DNA of 64,000 bases from VBCK01 sp036270655 (GCA_036270655.1 DATBCD010000030.1:124001-188000); one strand, 5' to 3'; counted from the stretch's first letter, positions 1 through 9,851 are shown. The notes: generated by a model from the sequence alone, not told the origin. Numbers and translations are program-made.

Positions 1-1214
1 ACGCGTTCGCTGCCTGCCTGACCCGGGCCGGCGGGATGCACCGTGGCTTCCGCGTCCTCGGAGCCCTTCGCCCTGGCCTCGGCGTCCAGGCTCCAGTCGA
101 ACAGGCGGCGCAGCCATGCGATGCGCTGGTCGATGTCGCCACCGTCGCCGCGCCGGCCTTCCTTGTAGCGCCAGTGCGCGGCAACGCCCAGCTCGGCGTC
201 CCGGTGCATCTGGCGCGTGCGAATCTGGATCTCGATGGGCCTGCCGTCGGGATCCGTGACGACCGTGTGGAGAGACTGGTAATCGTTGGGCTTGGGCCTG
301 GCGATGTAGTCGTCGTACTCGCTCTCGATCGGCGTCCAGCTCGAGTGGACCAGCGAAAGCACCTCGTAGCAATCGGCGACCTTCTCGACGATCACCCGCA
401 GTGCCAGCAGGTCGTGCACCTGCTCGAGCGACAGGCGCTTGTCGATCATCTTCTGATGGATGCTGGCGATGTGCTTGGGCCGCCCGCTCACCTCCGCCGT
501 GACGCCCGCCTCGCCCAGCAGGCGGCGCAGGCGCTGCGCGGCCGCCTCGACGGTGTGCTCGCGCTGCTCGCGGCTCTGCTCGAGCTGGCGCGCGATCTGC
601 TCAAACGCTTGCGGCTCCAGCAGGCGGAACGCCAGGTCTTCCAGCTCCCATTTCAGCTGCCAGATGCCCAGGCGGTTGGCCAGGGGCGCGAGCAGCGCCA
701 GCGTCTCGCGGGCGATCGGCGCCGCCCCCGGAGCCTGCGGCGTGCGCGCCAGAAAGCGCATCGTCTGCAGGCGCGATGCCAGCCGCAGCACCACCACGCG
801 GGGATCGTTGACCATGGCCAGCAGCATGCGTCGCAGCGCTTCGGCCTGGGGCTTGTGCCGCTGCGCTCCGGCGGTATCGGCCTGGCGCGCACGCACGCTT
901 TCGGACAGCTGCATCAGTTGCCGCAGATCGCCGACCAGAACGGCGACCGCATCGCCGGCCCTGCTACGAACCCATTCGTCGGCGTCACGCAGCACCTCGT
1001 GCGCGCCGAACAGGTAAGCGGCCGCCAGCAGGTCGGGGTCCTCGTGGACCGACCGCACGATCTGGGCGATGCCGTCGGCGTGATCGGTGAACGGCTCGCC
1101 GGTGCGCAAGAGGCGGCCTTCGTACAAGGGGAAAATCAGCGCCCGCGCGCCGGCCGCATCCAGTGCGGGCTCCGTGCCCGGCACGCGATGCAGCTGTTCC
1201 TGCTGTGGTATCAC
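1..1214 (-). CDS. relA: RelA-type (p)ppGpp synthetase, C-terminal part outside window
   Basis: The first 404 residues are visible. The stringent-response enzyme makes (p)ppGpp from ATP and GTP/GDP on stalled ribosomes. The N-terminal region aligns with the hydrolase domain, but the HD motif expected in SpoT is replaced by AAYLFGAHEVL, so this looks like a monofunctional RelA. The synthetase domain follows, with HIASIHQKM, the ALRVIV segment, YDDYIARPKPNDYQSLHT and IEIQIRT. The TGS/ACT regulatory half lies beyond the window. I chose the GTG at 1214 because GGAG sits eight bases upstream; another in-frame GTG lies at 1262. It is divergent from mtfA, with about 56 bp between the two starts. Confidence 0.93.
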   Translation of the reverse strand, partial: MIPQQEQLHRVPGTEPALDAAGARALIFPLYEGRLLRTGEPFTDHADGIAQIVRSVHEDPDLLAAAYLFGAHEVLRDADEWVRSRAGDAVAVLVGDLRQLMQLSESVRARQADTAGAQRHKPQAEALRRMLLAMVNDPRVVVLRLASRLQTMRFLARTPQAPGAAPIARETLALLAPLANRLGIWQLKWELEDLAFRLLEPQAFEQIARQLEQSREQREHTVEAAAQRLRRLLGEAGVTAEVSGRPKHIASIHQKMIDKRLSLEQVHDLLALRVIVEKVADCYEVLSLVHSSWTPIESEYDDYIARPKPNDYQSLHTVVTDPDGRPIEIQIRTRQMHRDAELGVAAHWRYKEGRRGDGGDIDQRIAWLRRLFDWSLDAEARAKGSEDAEATVHPAGPGQAGSER

Positions 1215-1270
1215 ATTACGAGCTCCGCGCTGCGGTCGATTATGCGCCGTGCCGTCGGGCACAATTCGGC

Positions 1271-2098
1271 ATGCTCGGCCGCCTGCTCGATTCGTTCGGC
1301 TCCGGCACCGTCGAAATCCCCTCGCCTCTGTGGGAAAACGTGCTGGCCGACCTGCACTTTCTGCAGCGCTTCGGCGCTGCCGCCGACACGCCGTTGCGCG
1401 AACTGTGCGGCCGGCTGCTGGCGACCAAGGTGATGACCGGCGCCGGGGGTCTGGAGCTGACCGCCCCGATCCAGGTCACGATCGCCGCACAGGCTTGCCT
1501 TCCGATCCTGAAGCTCGGCCTGGACTGGTACCGGGGCTGGAGCGGGATCGTCGTCTACCCGTCCGAGTACGTGGCGCCGCGCCGCGTTCAGGACGAGGAC
1601 GGCCTGGTGCACGAATATGACGAGACGGCGGCTGGCGAAGCCTGGGACGCCGGTCCGGTGGTCGTCTCCTGGTCCGCAGACACCGGGCAGGCCGACCGCG
1701 GCGACCAGGCCTTCAACGTCGTGATTCACGAATTCGCGCACAAGCTCGACTTGCTCAACGGCGAAGCCGACGGACTGCCACTGCTCGATCGGCACCTGCA
1801 CGCCGGGCTCGGGGCGCCACAATGGCGGCGCACGCTCGAGGACGCGTACCAGCGCTTTGGCGCCGCGCTCGACCTGATCGAGCTGGAGCTGCCGGGCCAT
1901 GTCGATCCGGAATCGAGCGAAGCCGACCCGTACTACGCCCACCTTCCGCTGGATCCGTATGCGGCGCAGGACGAGGCCGAATTCTTTGCGGTTTCCAGCG
2001 AGGCGTTTTTCGTGGATCCGCACCGGCTGCGCGATGCGTTTCCGCAGTGGTACGCGCTGTTGAGCCGCTTTTACCTGCTCGATCCCCTGGTTTATTAA
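1271..2098 (+). CDS. mtfA: MtfA-family zinc peptidase (M90)
   Basis: 275 residues, the usual MtfA length. In E. coli MtfA binds the glucose repressor Mlc (DgsA) and has zinc-dependent aminopeptidase activity. The zinc site is visible as HEFAHKLDLLNG (first His at residue 153), with the conserved tail EAFFVDP further on. The frame stays open upstream to 1163, but that extension overlaps relA, so I start at ATG 1271, where the family sequence LGRLLDSF begins. It converges with the permease gene, overlapping its end by 4 bp. Whether an Mlc homologue exists in this organism cannot be seen. Confidence 0.85.
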   Translation: MLGRLLDSFGSGTVEIPSPLWENVLADLHFLQRFGAAADTPLRELCGRLLATKVMTGAGGLELTAPIQVTIAAQACLPILKLGLDWYRGWSGIVVYPSEYVAPRRVQDEDGLVHEYDETAAGEAWDAGPVVVSWSADTGQADRGDQAFNVVIHEFAHKLDLLNGEADGLPLLDRHLHAGLGAPQWRRTLEDAYQRFGAALDLIELELPGHVDPESSEADPYYAHLPLDPYAAQDEAEFFAVSSEAFFVDPHRLRDAFPQWYALLSRFYLLDPLVY

Positions 2099-3498
2099 GG
2101 CGCTCCGGGCGCGGCGGGCTCGATCGCGGCCGCTGCCGCGCTGGCGCGGTTGCGCCCCATCACGCGCCGCACGGCCAGCGCGGCGAGCGCGACCACCACG
2201 CTGAAGGCGCTCAGCGCCAGCTGGACCGTCTGCCCGGGCGTAATCGCCATCAGCACCAGTACCGCGCCGATGCCGCCAATGACCGCGTAGCTGAGCCACG
2301 GAAACAGCCACATTTTCAGCAGCAGGCGCTCGCCCTGGGCTTGCAGCTGCTGCCGAAAGCGGATCTGGCCCAGCGCGATGATCATGTAGATGAACAGGAT
2401 GATCGCGCCCGAGGTGTTGATCAGGAAAAGGAACACCCCGTTGGGCGAGATGATCGACGCCAGCGCCGCCAGGAACCCGGCCGCCGTCCCGAACAGGATG
2501 CCGAGGCGCGGCACCTGCCGGCCCGAAGTCGCGGCGAAGATCACGGGCGCGTCGCGCCGGCGGGCCAGCTCGTGGAGCATCCTGGACGTGATGTAGATGC
2601 CGGAGTTCAGGCAGGACAGCACCGCGGTCACGGCGATCACCGACATCGCCGATGCGGCGCCCGGGATTTTCATGATCTCCAGCGTCTTGGTGAAAGGCGA
2701 GTCGCCCGGCACCACGCTGTCCCACGGGGCCAGGCTCACGATGATCGCGATCGACGCGACGTAGAAGAGCAGGATCCGCAGCGACACGGTGCGCGCTGCG
2801 CGCGTCACGTTGCGGGCCGGATCGGTGGTCTCGGCGGCGGCGATCGTGGCGACCTCGCTTCCCATCATCGAGAAGATCACGACCGGTATGGCAACCAGCG
2901 GGGCGCTGAGACCCTTGGGGAAGAATCCGCCGTGGGCGGTCATCTGGCGCAACGCCTCGGCCGGGCCGGGGCCGAACGTGAAGATGAATCCCAGTCCCAG
3001 CACGATGAAGACCGCGATCGCCGCGACCTTCAGCGAGGCGAACCAGAATTCGAATTCGCCATAGGTGCGCACGGACAGCAGATTGGTGGCGGTCATCACC
3101 GCGATCAGCACCAGTCCGATCATCCAGACCGGCGCCGCGACCCAGTGCTGCAGCAGCGTGGCGCCGGCGATCGTCTCCACGCCGACCGTGATCACCCAGA
3201 AGTACCAGTAAAGCCAGCCGGTCAGAAAGCCTGCCCATTGCCCAAGGCCCAGCGTCGCATATTCGGCGAAGGTCCCGATGCCGGGCCTGGCCACGGCCAT
3301 TTCGCCGAGCATCCGCATGATCAGGAACACCAGGATGCCCGACAGCGCGTAGCTGATCAGCACCGCAGGGCCGGCCATGCTGATCGCCGCGCTGCTGCCG
3401 ACGAACAGGCCCGCTCCGATGATCCCGCCCAGCGAAATGAGCGTCACGTGGCGCGGTTGCAGCGAACGCGCAAGCGCGCCGGTGTTGCGATCAGGCAT
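2095..3498 (-). CDS. APC-family amino acid permease (GabP/AnsP-like)
   Basis: 467 residues with about 12 hydrophobic segments. The N-terminus has the APC hallmark ISLGGIIGAGLFVGSS, followed by GPAVLISYALSG and GEMAVARPGIGTFAEYA, as in the amino acid transporter (AAT) group that includes GABA, asparagine and aromatic amino acid permeases. It should import an amino acid with protons across the inner membrane. The substrate cannot be decided from sequence alone. Its start overlaps the end of the hydrolase gene by 8 bp, so the two are probably cotranscribed. Confidence 0.85.
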   Translation of the reverse strand: MPDRNTGALARSLQPRHVTLISLGGIIGAGLFVGSSAAISMAGPAVLISYALSGILVFLIMRMLGEMAVARPGIGTFAEYATLGLGQWAGFLTGWLYWYFWVITVGVETIAGATLLQHWVAAPVWMIGLVLIAVMTATNLLSVRTYGEFEFWFASLKVAAIAVFIVLGLGFIFTFGPGPAEALRQMTAHGGFFPKGLSAPLVAIPVVIFSMMGSEVATIAAAETTDPARNVTRAARTVSLRILLFYVASIAIIVSLAPWDSVVPGDSPFTKTLEIMKIPGAASAMSVIAVTAVLSCLNSGIYITSRMLHELARRRDAPVIFAATSGRQVPRLGILFGTAAGFLAALASIISPNGVFLFLINTSGAIILFIYMIIALGQIRFRQQLQAQGERLLLKMWLFPWLSYAVIGGIGAVLVLMAITPGQTVQLALSAFSVVVALAALAVRRVMGRNRASAAAAAIEPAAPGAP

Positions 3499-4381
3499 TC
3501 CTGACCTCCAGCGGCCGGTCGGCCAGCAGAAAGCGCCGCACGATCGCGATCTGGTCCGGCTCGAAGAACATCGGTGCGTGCCCCACGCCCGCGATCTCGA
3601 CCAGCTGGGCGCGCGGTCCGCGCTGCGTCATCTCGGCGGCGGTGGAGCGCGACAGCAGGTCGGACTCGGCGCCACGCAGCACAAGCACGGGTCCCCGAAC
3701 CGCGTCGTACAGCTGCCACAGCTTGGCCTCGGCCAGGGCGTTGGTCTGTGCCGAGGTGTCCTTCAGCGTCTGCGCGATGCCCGGGTCGTACCGAAAGATC
3801 CAGCTCGAGCCGTTGGAGCGGACCGCCGATTCGGTGAGCTCGCGCCACTGCTGCGCGGTTCGAAGACCGAATCCGGCCGAAATCGAGCGTACGTACTCGA
3901 TGGCCTGCTCAAGGGTGTCGAAACGCTCGGTTCTGCCGACGTAATCGGCAATCCGCAGCAACGCCTCCAGGTCCATCCTGGGGCCGATGTCGTTCAGGAT
4001 CAAACGCCCGATCGGCGCGTTGGGCTGACCTGCCAGGGACAGGCCGATCAGTCCCCCCATCGACGTTCCGAGCAGGTCCACACTGTCCACGTTCAGCCGC
4101 GCGATCAGGCTCGCCATGTCGAACGAGTACTGCGGCAGCCCGTAAAGCGTCGGATCGGCCAGCCAGTCGCTGCTGCCGCGCCCGACGACATCCGGGCAGA
4201 CGACCCGGTATCGGTCGCTCAGATTTTCGGCCAGGTGGGCAAAGTCGTTCCCCACCCGCGTCAGGCCATGCAGGCACAGCAGCACGCGCGGGTTGTCCGC
4301 CGCGCCCCACTCGGTATATCGCATCGTGTGAAATCCGCTTCGGCTCAGGCAGCGGACCGCACCAGGGCGTGGCGTGCTCAT
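3491..4381 (-). CDS. alpha/beta hydrolase
   Basis: 296 residues of alpha/beta-hydrolase fold. The oxyanion-hole segment LLCLHGLTRVGND is followed by the nucleophile elbow GTSMGG (Ser107), and a catalytic His lies in GVGHAPMF near the C-terminus. The acid is probably the Asp in the strand VLVLRGAESD. No signal peptide is seen, so it should be cytoplasmic. It is the first gene of a two-gene unit with the amino acid permease (8-bp overlap) and follows comEC closely on the same strand. The substrate is unknown. Confidence 0.82.
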   Translation of the reverse strand: MSTPRPGAVRCLSRSGFHTMRYTEWGAADNPRVLLCLHGLTRVGNDFAHLAENLSDRYRVVCPDVVGRGSSDWLADPTLYGLPQYSFDMASLIARLNVDSVDLLGTSMGGLIGLSLAGQPNAPIGRLILNDIGPRMDLEALLRIADYVGRTERFDTLEQAIEYVRSISAGFGLRTAQQWRELTESAVRSNGSSWIFRYDPGIAQTLKDTSAQTNALAEAKLWQLYDAVRGPVLVLRGAESDLLSRSTAAEMTQRGPRAQLVEIAGVGHAPMFFEPDQIAIVRRFLLADRPLEVRNA

Positions 4382-4408
4382 GGTGAACTCGCAGATCCAG
4401 GGTGAGGT

Positions 4409-6871
4409 TCAGTTTACCGACTTGGCCGGCTGATTGAGCCAGTAGCGCGCGTGATCGAGCCGCCACTGCTCCAGCGCCACCGAGCCATCGGGGCCGAAGC
4501 GCCAGCGGGCCGCGCCGCTCCAGTCGCTGCGCACTACGCGCGCGCCGCGCTGCGCGTAACGCGCCAGCACCTCCGGGTGCGGATGACCGAAGCGACTGCG
4601 ATAGCCGGCCTGAACCGATACCCAGCTGGGACGCACCGCATCGACGAACGCCTCGCTCGAGGAGGTCTTGCTGCCGTGGTGCGGCGCAACCAGCACCTGC
4701 GCCTGCAGAGCCGATCCGAAGTCCGCGATCATGCCAGCCTCCTCGCGCGCTGGCACGTCTCCGGTCAGCAGCGCGCGAATGGGCCCGAGCTGAGCCAGGA
4801 CCACGCAGCTTTTCGAGTTGGTCGTGGCCCGCGGCCGGTCGTACAGCGCAGCCGGCGGATTCAGAACGGCCAGCTGCAGCGACCCCACATGGGTGCGTTG
4901 GCCGGCCTCGCAGCGCTGCACATCGCCCGCGGCCGGCAGCACCGGGTCGCCTCGGTCGATCGAAGTCAGCACGCGTTCGACCTTGATCGCGTCGGCCAGC
5001 GAGCGGGCGCCCCCCGAATGATCGGAGTCCAGATGCGACACCACCAGCAGCGCGACGCGGTCGATGCCGCGGGCGCGCAGGTACGGCACGATCACTCGCG
5101 CGCCGGCGTCGGCCTCTTCCGAAACTTTGGGACCCGTGTCGAACACGAGCGTGGCGTCGGCAGTTTCCAGCACCAGCGCCATCCCCTGGCCGACATCCAG
5201 CGCTGTCAACCACAGGGCGCCTGCTTGCGGCCGCTCCGCGGGCATCACGAACACCGGTACCAGCCAGGCCGCCCCCACCCAGCGCAGCGGCCAGCCCGCC
5301 GGTGCCAGCAGCCAGCAGATGCCGAGGCCTGCCACCGCGACGGCCCATACGGGTGGCGCAGCGAAGGCGAGCCAGGCGCAGGGCAGCTGGACCAGCCAGT
5401 TCAGGAGCGCCGCCAGCAAGTCGAACAGCGCGTCGGACCCGTGCAACAGCCCTTGAGCCGCCGGCAGCAGTGGCTGGCCCAGGCAGCACACCAGGGCGCC
5501 GAGCAGCGCCAGTGGAGTGACCAGGTAGCTCACCAGCGGAATGGCGACGGCGTTGGCGATCGGCGAGATCAGCGACACCTGCTGGAACAGCACCAGCGTC
5601 AACGGAACCAGCCCGATGGTCACCGCGGCCTGAACACGGGCTGCTTCGTGCAGCGGGCCGCGCAGCGAAGAGCACCACGACCGCAGGCGCTCGCGCCACG
5701 TTCCGGCGCGCGTGTCCGCGTGCCTGAATGCGCTCGAATCCTGCAAGCGCCCGTGACAGACCAGGAAGATCGAAGCGACTGCGCCAAACGACAGCCAGAA
5801 GCCGGTGGCGGTGACGGCCCATGGGTCCCACAGGCACACCACGGCTGCGGCCATCGACAGTATGGCGGCGGCGCCCAGCTGCAGCCGCAGCAGCAGCGCC
5901 ACCGCCACCGTGGCCAGCATCACGAAGGTGCGTTGCGCCGGAACGCCCCACCCGGCCAGCAGGCAATATGCGAGCGCGCCGCAGGCGCCGGCCAGCGCCC
6001 GTACCGTCTGCACCGGGGCCACGGCCAGCAAGCGGCGCGAAGTGCGCCAGAGCGTCCCGGCAGCCAGTGCCACCAGGGCGGCGATCATCGTGATGTGAAG
6101 CCCGGAGATGCTGACCAGATGGGAGATGCCGGTGCGATTGAACAGGGTCCAGTCCGACTGTGGGATCAGCCCCTGGTCTCCCATCACCAGCGCGATGATC
6201 ACCGGTCCGTAACGGCGCCCCTGCAGCAGCACCTGCAGGCGCTCGCGCAGCCGGTCGCGCGCTCGGTCGATCATGGGGTTGAAGCGCCACACCGCGTCCT
6301 GCAGGCACTGCGGCGCCGGATGACCGGCTCCGTCCCGCACGTACCCGGTCGCGCGCACGCCCTGCTCCAGCATCCAGAGCTCCGAGTCGAAGCCGGCCGG
6401 ATTGAACGTGCCATGCGGGCGCCGCACCTTCACCGTCATCCGCCACCGCTGGGCCGGACGCAGCCCTTCCGGACTTTCATACCAGGACAACGCGATCATG
6501 CGCGGGACATGCACCTGCGCCGGTTCCGACTGTTCGACTTCGAATACGAAGCGCATGCCGCGCTCGATCCGAGTCGGCAGAGCCGCAATGATCCCGGTAA
6601 CCTGGATGTCGCGCCCCTCGTCGGCGAAGCTCATCTCGTCGGCCAGCCGCTGGTGCGCGATCCACGCGGCGTAGCCGTATCCGAGCAGCGCGGCTGCCAG
6701 GCACGCCGCGATCCGCCCTGCCGGGGCGCAGAGCCGACGAAGCAGCGCCGCGCCGCCGGCCAGCGCCAGTGCCGCGCCGCCCATGGCGCCGATCGTGTGC
6801 GGCGCCGGCAGCTCGCTCGCCTGCTGAAGCCACGCAACGGCGGCGACGAACGCGACCAGCACGTACACCAT
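4409..6871 (-). CDS. comEC: ComEC/Rec2 DNA-uptake channel
   Basis: 820 residues, typical for the family. ComEC forms the inner-membrane channel for single-stranded DNA in natural transformation. The N-terminus has hydrophobic segments and a DUF4131-like soluble domain (about residues 20-190, with GTFNPAGFD). The central competence domain has many membrane spans and GISHLVSISGLHITMIA. A C-terminal metallo-beta-lactamase domain begins near residue 560, with SHLDSDHSGG near 613 and APHHGSKTSSS. All regions are intact, so the protein appears functional. ATG at 6871. It lies 46 bp downstream of the tatD-like gene on the same strand. Confidence 0.93.
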   Translation of the reverse strand: MVYVLVAFVAAVAWLQQASELPAPHTIGAMGGAALALAGGAALLRRLCAPAGRIAACLAAALLGYGYAAWIAHQRLADEMSFADEGRDIQVTGIIAALPTRIERGMRFVFEVEQSEPAQVHVPRMIALSWYESPEGLRPAQRWRMTVKVRRPHGTFNPAGFDSELWMLEQGVRATGYVRDGAGHPAPQCLQDAVWRFNPMIDRARDRLRERLQVLLQGRRYGPVIIALVMGDQGLIPQSDWTLFNRTGISHLVSISGLHITMIAALVALAAGTLWRTSRRLLAVAPVQTVRALAGACGALAYCLLAGWGVPAQRTFVMLATVAVALLLRLQLGAAAILSMAAAVVCLWDPWAVTATGFWLSFGAVASIFLVCHGRLQDSSAFRHADTRAGTWRERLRSWCSSLRGPLHEAARVQAAVTIGLVPLTLVLFQQVSLISPIANAVAIPLVSYLVTPLALLGALVCCLGQPLLPAAQGLLHGSDALFDLLAALLNWLVQLPCAWLAFAAPPVWAVAVAGLGICWLLAPAGWPLRWVGAAWLVPVFVMPAERPQAGALWLTALDVGQGMALVLETADATLVFDTGPKVSEEADAGARVIVPYLRARGIDRVALLVVSHLDSDHSGGARSLADAIKVERVLTSIDRGDPVLPAAGDVQRCEAGQRTHVGSLQLAVLNPPAALYDRPRATTNSKSCVVLAQLGPIRALLTGDVPAREEAGMIADFGSALQAQVLVAPHHGSKTSSSEAFVDAVRPSWVSVQAGYRSRFGHPHPEVLARYAQRGARVVRSDWSGAARWRFGPDGSVALEQWRLDHARYWLNQPAKSVN

Positions 6872-6917
6872 CGACCGGCACGTCTTTGCGGGTGCGCTAC
6901 GGGGCTCGCGGCTGGGC

Positions 6918-7736
6918 CTACGCCGGCTGACTCAGGGCGGCCAGTCGCGGAAAGGCATCCAGCACGTTGCGGCGGTTGATCTGCGCAAGCTGCTCCGGGG
7001 AAACCGAGCGAAGCTCGGCGATCACGGCCGCGATGCGGGGCAGTTGGCCCGGTTCGTTGCGCCGCGGCCCGGCCTGCCCGTGCATCCACTGGGGTGCGAT
7101 GTCGGGCGCGTCGGTTTCCAGCACGACCGCCGATTCGGGCGCCTCGACTGCGTGGCGCCGGATCCGCAGCGACCCGCTGAACGTGGCGGAGCCTCCAAAA
7201 CCGAGGCGAAATCCGCACGCGATGAATTCGCGCGCCTGCTGCTCGGAGCCGTTGAATGCATGCGCAATGCCGCCCGGCACTTCGATCCGGCGCAGGTACT
7301 TCAGCAGCCGATCGGCCGACCTGCGCACGTGCAGGACCACCGGCAGCGACCAGGATCGCGCCAGCTGCAGCTGCGCCTGGTAGAAATGCTCCTGGCGCGC
7401 GGCGTCCGGAGTCCCTTCGCCGAAGTCCAGGCCGATCTCGCCGATTCCGACGAAATTCGGATCGACCTGGGCGCTGCGCACCGCTTCGGACAGCCGGCCC
7501 AGATCCGATTCGTCCGCGCGCGATACGTACAGCGGATGAATCCCGAGCGTATAGCCGAAGCCGAAGCGGTGGGCGACACCTGTCAGCCGCTCGAACGTGC
7601 CGACCTCGACCCCGGGGATCAACATCATCTGCACGCCGCCGTTGCGCGCGCGCTCGACGACCTGCTCGCGGTCGGGGTCGAACTCTTCGGCGTCCAGGTG
7701 GCAGTGACTGTCGATCCAGATTGGGGGGAGTCTCAA
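6918..7736 (-). CDS. TatD-family metal-dependent DNase
   Basis: 272 residues of TatD fold. Metal ligands are visible in DSHCHLD near the N-terminus, the Glu in IGEIGLDFG, His in VLHVRRS, His in IAHAFNGS and Asp in LETDAPDI. Family members are 3'-5' exonucleases or amidohydrolase-like phosphodiesterases; the sequence resembles the YjjV branch as much as TatD itself. The only plausible start is TTG 7736, because an in-frame TGA lies directly upstream and the conserved WIDSHCHLD begins at residue 7. A DNase next to comEC may be coincidence. Confidence 0.85.
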   Translation of the reverse strand: MRLPPIWIDSHCHLDAEEFDPDREQVVERARNGGVQMMLIPGVEVGTFERLTGVAHRFGFGYTLGIHPLYVSRADESDLGRLSEAVRSAQVDPNFVGIGEIGLDFGEGTPDAARQEHFYQAQLQLARSWSLPVVLHVRRSADRLLKYLRRIEVPGGIAHAFNGSEQQAREFIACGFRLGFGGSATFSGSLRIRRHAVEAPESAVVLETDAPDIAPQWMHGQAGPRRNEPGQLPRIAAVIAELRSVSPEQLAQINRRNVLDAFPRLAALSQPA

Positions 7737-7782
7737 GATAACTCACTGCAGCTTCGACTACACCGCGGCTTGCAAAAAAGCA

Positions 7783-7816
7783 GGAGGAAGAGAACAAGGG
7801 GGCTGGGCTGGCCCCC
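7783..7816 (-). terminator. candidate terminator after lolD
   Basis: On the minus strand, downstream of the lolD stop, GGGGGC (7816-7811) pairs with GCCCCC (7803-7798) around a 7-nt loop and is followed by the T-rich stretch TTGTTCTCTT. This fits an intrinsic terminator between lolD and the tatD-like gene. The U-tract is imperfect. Confidence 0.5.
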
Positions 7817-7912
7817 TCGTTGCTCCCCCAGCCAATGTAAAGATAAGAGGTGCTGATCGCAGTTTAGATCGGCGTGGCGCCACCGGAGAACCATGGGCGG
7901 GAGTGACGGCGC

Positions 7913-8602
7913 TTAGTCGCGCTTCTCTTCTGGCTGCAGGCGGCCAGCGCTCAGGCGCAGGATGCGGTCGCAGCGGCTGGACAGTTCCAGATCGTGGGTC
8001 ACGATCAGGACCGCCGCGGCGCTTCGGCGCGCCACGTCGAGCAGAACGTCGAACACGGTGCTTGCGGTCTCCCGATCCAGGTTGCCGGTCGGCTCGTCAG
8101 CCAGCACGCACAGCGGCGTTCCCACCAGCGCCCGCGCGATCGCGGTGCGCTGGCGCTCGCCGCCGGACAGCTCGCTCGGGTGGTGAGCGAGCCGTTCCGC
8201 CAGCCCGACCGCGGACAGTACCTCGGCAGCACGCGCCCTCGCCTGCGCGAGCGGCGCGCGCCGGATCAGCAGCGGCATGCCGACGTTGTCCAGCGCCGTG
8301 AACTCGGGCAGCAGATGGTGGAACTGATACACGAAGCCGAGCTGCTGATTGCGCAGCCGCCCCCGCTCCGCCTCGTTGAGCGTGGCGAGCTCGCGTCCGC
8401 CGATCTGGACCGAGCCTGTGTCGATCGAGTCCAGCCCGCCCAGGCAGTGCAACAGCGTGCTCTTGCCCGACCCCGACGCGCCAACCACGGCGACCACCTC
8501 GCCGGCATGCACGTCGAGGTCCACGCCTTTGAGCACCTCGACCGCCAGGTTGTCCTCGCGGTACGCCTTGAACACGCCGGCTGCGCGGATCGTTTCAGTC
8601 AT
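7913..8602 (-). CDS. lolD: lipoprotein-releasing ABC transporter ATPase LolD
   Basis: 229 residues. LolD powers the LolCDE complex, which extracts lipoproteins from the inner membrane for transfer to LolA. Walker A is GASGSGKSTLL, the Q-loop is in VYQFHHLLPEFTALDN, the signature is LSGGERQR, and Walker B is CVLADEPTGNLD. LLPEFTALDNV with an upstream LNEAERGRLRN is characteristic of the LolD/MacB-type ATPase group. It overlaps the lolC/E gene by 8 bp, so the two are translationally coupled. Confidence 0.95.
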   Translation of the reverse strand: MTETIRAAGVFKAYREDNLAVEVLKGVDLDVHAGEVVAVVGASGSGKSTLLHCLGGLDSIDTGSVQIGGRELATLNEAERGRLRNQQLGFVYQFHHLLPEFTALDNVGMPLLIRRAPLAQARARAAEVLSAVGLAERLAHHPSELSGGERQRTAIARALVGTPLCVLADEPTGNLDRETASTVFDVLLDVARRSAAAVLIVTHDLELSSRCDRILRLSAGRLQPEEKRD

Positions 8603-9851
8603 AGCGGAGCGCTTCGGCCGGTCGGATACGCGATGCCCGCCAGCTCGGATACAGCGTGGCCACGAATGAAAGAACCAGCGAAATCACGCAGATCGGCACG
8701 ATGTCCGAGGCGCGCGGATCGGAGGGCAGCTCGCTGATGAAATAGATCGACGGATCCAGGAAATGGATTCCGAAGGCGTGCTCCACGACCGGCACGATCG
8801 ATTCCAGGTGGGTCGCCAGCAGCAAGCCGCCGCTGACACCGAGGCCGACTCCGAGCAGGCCGACCAGCGCGCCCTGGATCATGAAGATCGCCATCACGCT
8901 GCCGGGGCTGGCTCCCAGCGTGCGCAGGATGGCAATGTCGGCGTGCTTCTCGGTCACCGTCATCACCAGCGTGGAGACCAGGTTGAAAGCCGCCACCGCG
9001 ACGATCAGCGTCAGGATCAGGAACATCATCCGCTTTTCGATCTGGGTGGCGGCGAACCAGGTGCGGTTCACGCTCGACCAGTCCCGCACGAGCACCTGAG
9101 GGCCGAGCTCGCGTGCCAGCCGCTGCGCCACCATCGGGGCCTGCTGCATGTCGCGCAATCGCAAGCGCACCGCGGTCGGCCCCGGCAGGCGAAACAGCCG
9201 CTCGGCGTCCGACAGATTCAGCAGCGCCAGCGCGCTGTCGAATTCGTAATGGCCCGAGCTGAAGGTGGCCACGACGCGGCACTGCTTCAATCGCGGAATC
9301 ATCCCCGCCGGTGTCAGGTTGCCCTCGGGCACAACCAGCGTCACCTTGTCGCCCACGTCGACACCGAGCGCGTGGGCCAGCTCCCGTCCCAGCACGATGC
9401 CGAATTCGCCCGGGGCCAGCGCGTCGATCGGGGCGCCCTGGAGGTGCTGCGCGATCTCCGAAACGCGCGGTTCCCGGGACGGATCGATCCCCGAGATCAG
9501 CACGCCGCGCACGGCGTCGCCCCGGATCAGGATCGCCTGGGCCTGCGCCAGCGGGGCGGTGGCCAGCACCTCGCGATCGGCGGCAGCGCGGCTCGCCACC
9601 TGCTCCCAGTCGCTCAGCGCGCCGTCGAACGCCTCGATCTGGATGTGCGGAATCACCGACAGCATCCGGTCGCGCACGTCGCGCTGAAACCCGTTCATCA
9701 CGCTCAGCACGACGATGAGCGCGGTCACGCCCAGCGCGATGCCTCCGATCGAGATGGCGGAAATGAACGAGATGAATGCGTTGCGACGGCGCGCGCGCCG
9801 GCCGGCTCGCGTGTAACGCAGGCCGATCCGAATTTCGAACGGGAGGCTCAA
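8595..9851 (-). CDS. lipoprotein-releasing permease LolC/LolE
   Basis: 418 residues counted from TTG 9851. The N-terminus LPFEIRIGLRYTR and the first membrane span with FISFISAISIGGIALGV are diagnostic of LolC/LolE. A periplasmic MacB_PCD-like domain follows to about residue 240, then three C-terminal membrane spans of the FtsX fold. Only one permease gene is present beside lolD, so it may serve as both LolC and LolE (LolF-type), or a second permease lies elsewhere. The frame stays open to 10202, but the family start coincides with TTG 9851, and the upstream part runs into the divergent rpfE-like gene. Confidence 0.88.
   Translation of the reverse strand: MSLPFEIRIGLRYTRAGRRARRRNAFISFISAISIGGIALGVTALIVVLSVMNGFQRDVRDRMLSVIPHIQIEAFDGALSDWEQVASRAAADREVLATAPLAQAQAILIRGDAVRGVLISGIDPSREPRVSEIAQHLQGAPIDALAPGEFGIVLGRELAHALGVDVGDKVTLVVPEGNLTPAGMIPRLKQCRVVATFSSGHYEFDSALALLNLSDAERLFRLPGPTAVRLRLRDMQQAPMVAQRLARELGPQVLVRDWSSVNRTWFAATQIEKRMMFLILTLIVAVAAFNLVSTLVMTVTEKHADIAILRTLGASPGSVMAIFMIQGALVGLLGVGLGVSGGLLLATHLESIVPVVEHAFGIHFLDPSIYFISELPSDPRASDIVPICVISLVLSFVATLYPSWRASRIRPAEALRYD

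Noticed and set aside
36..1211. Long plus-strand open frame over relA
   Set aside because: It is antisense to clear RelA synthetase motifs; such frames are common in GC-rich DNA.
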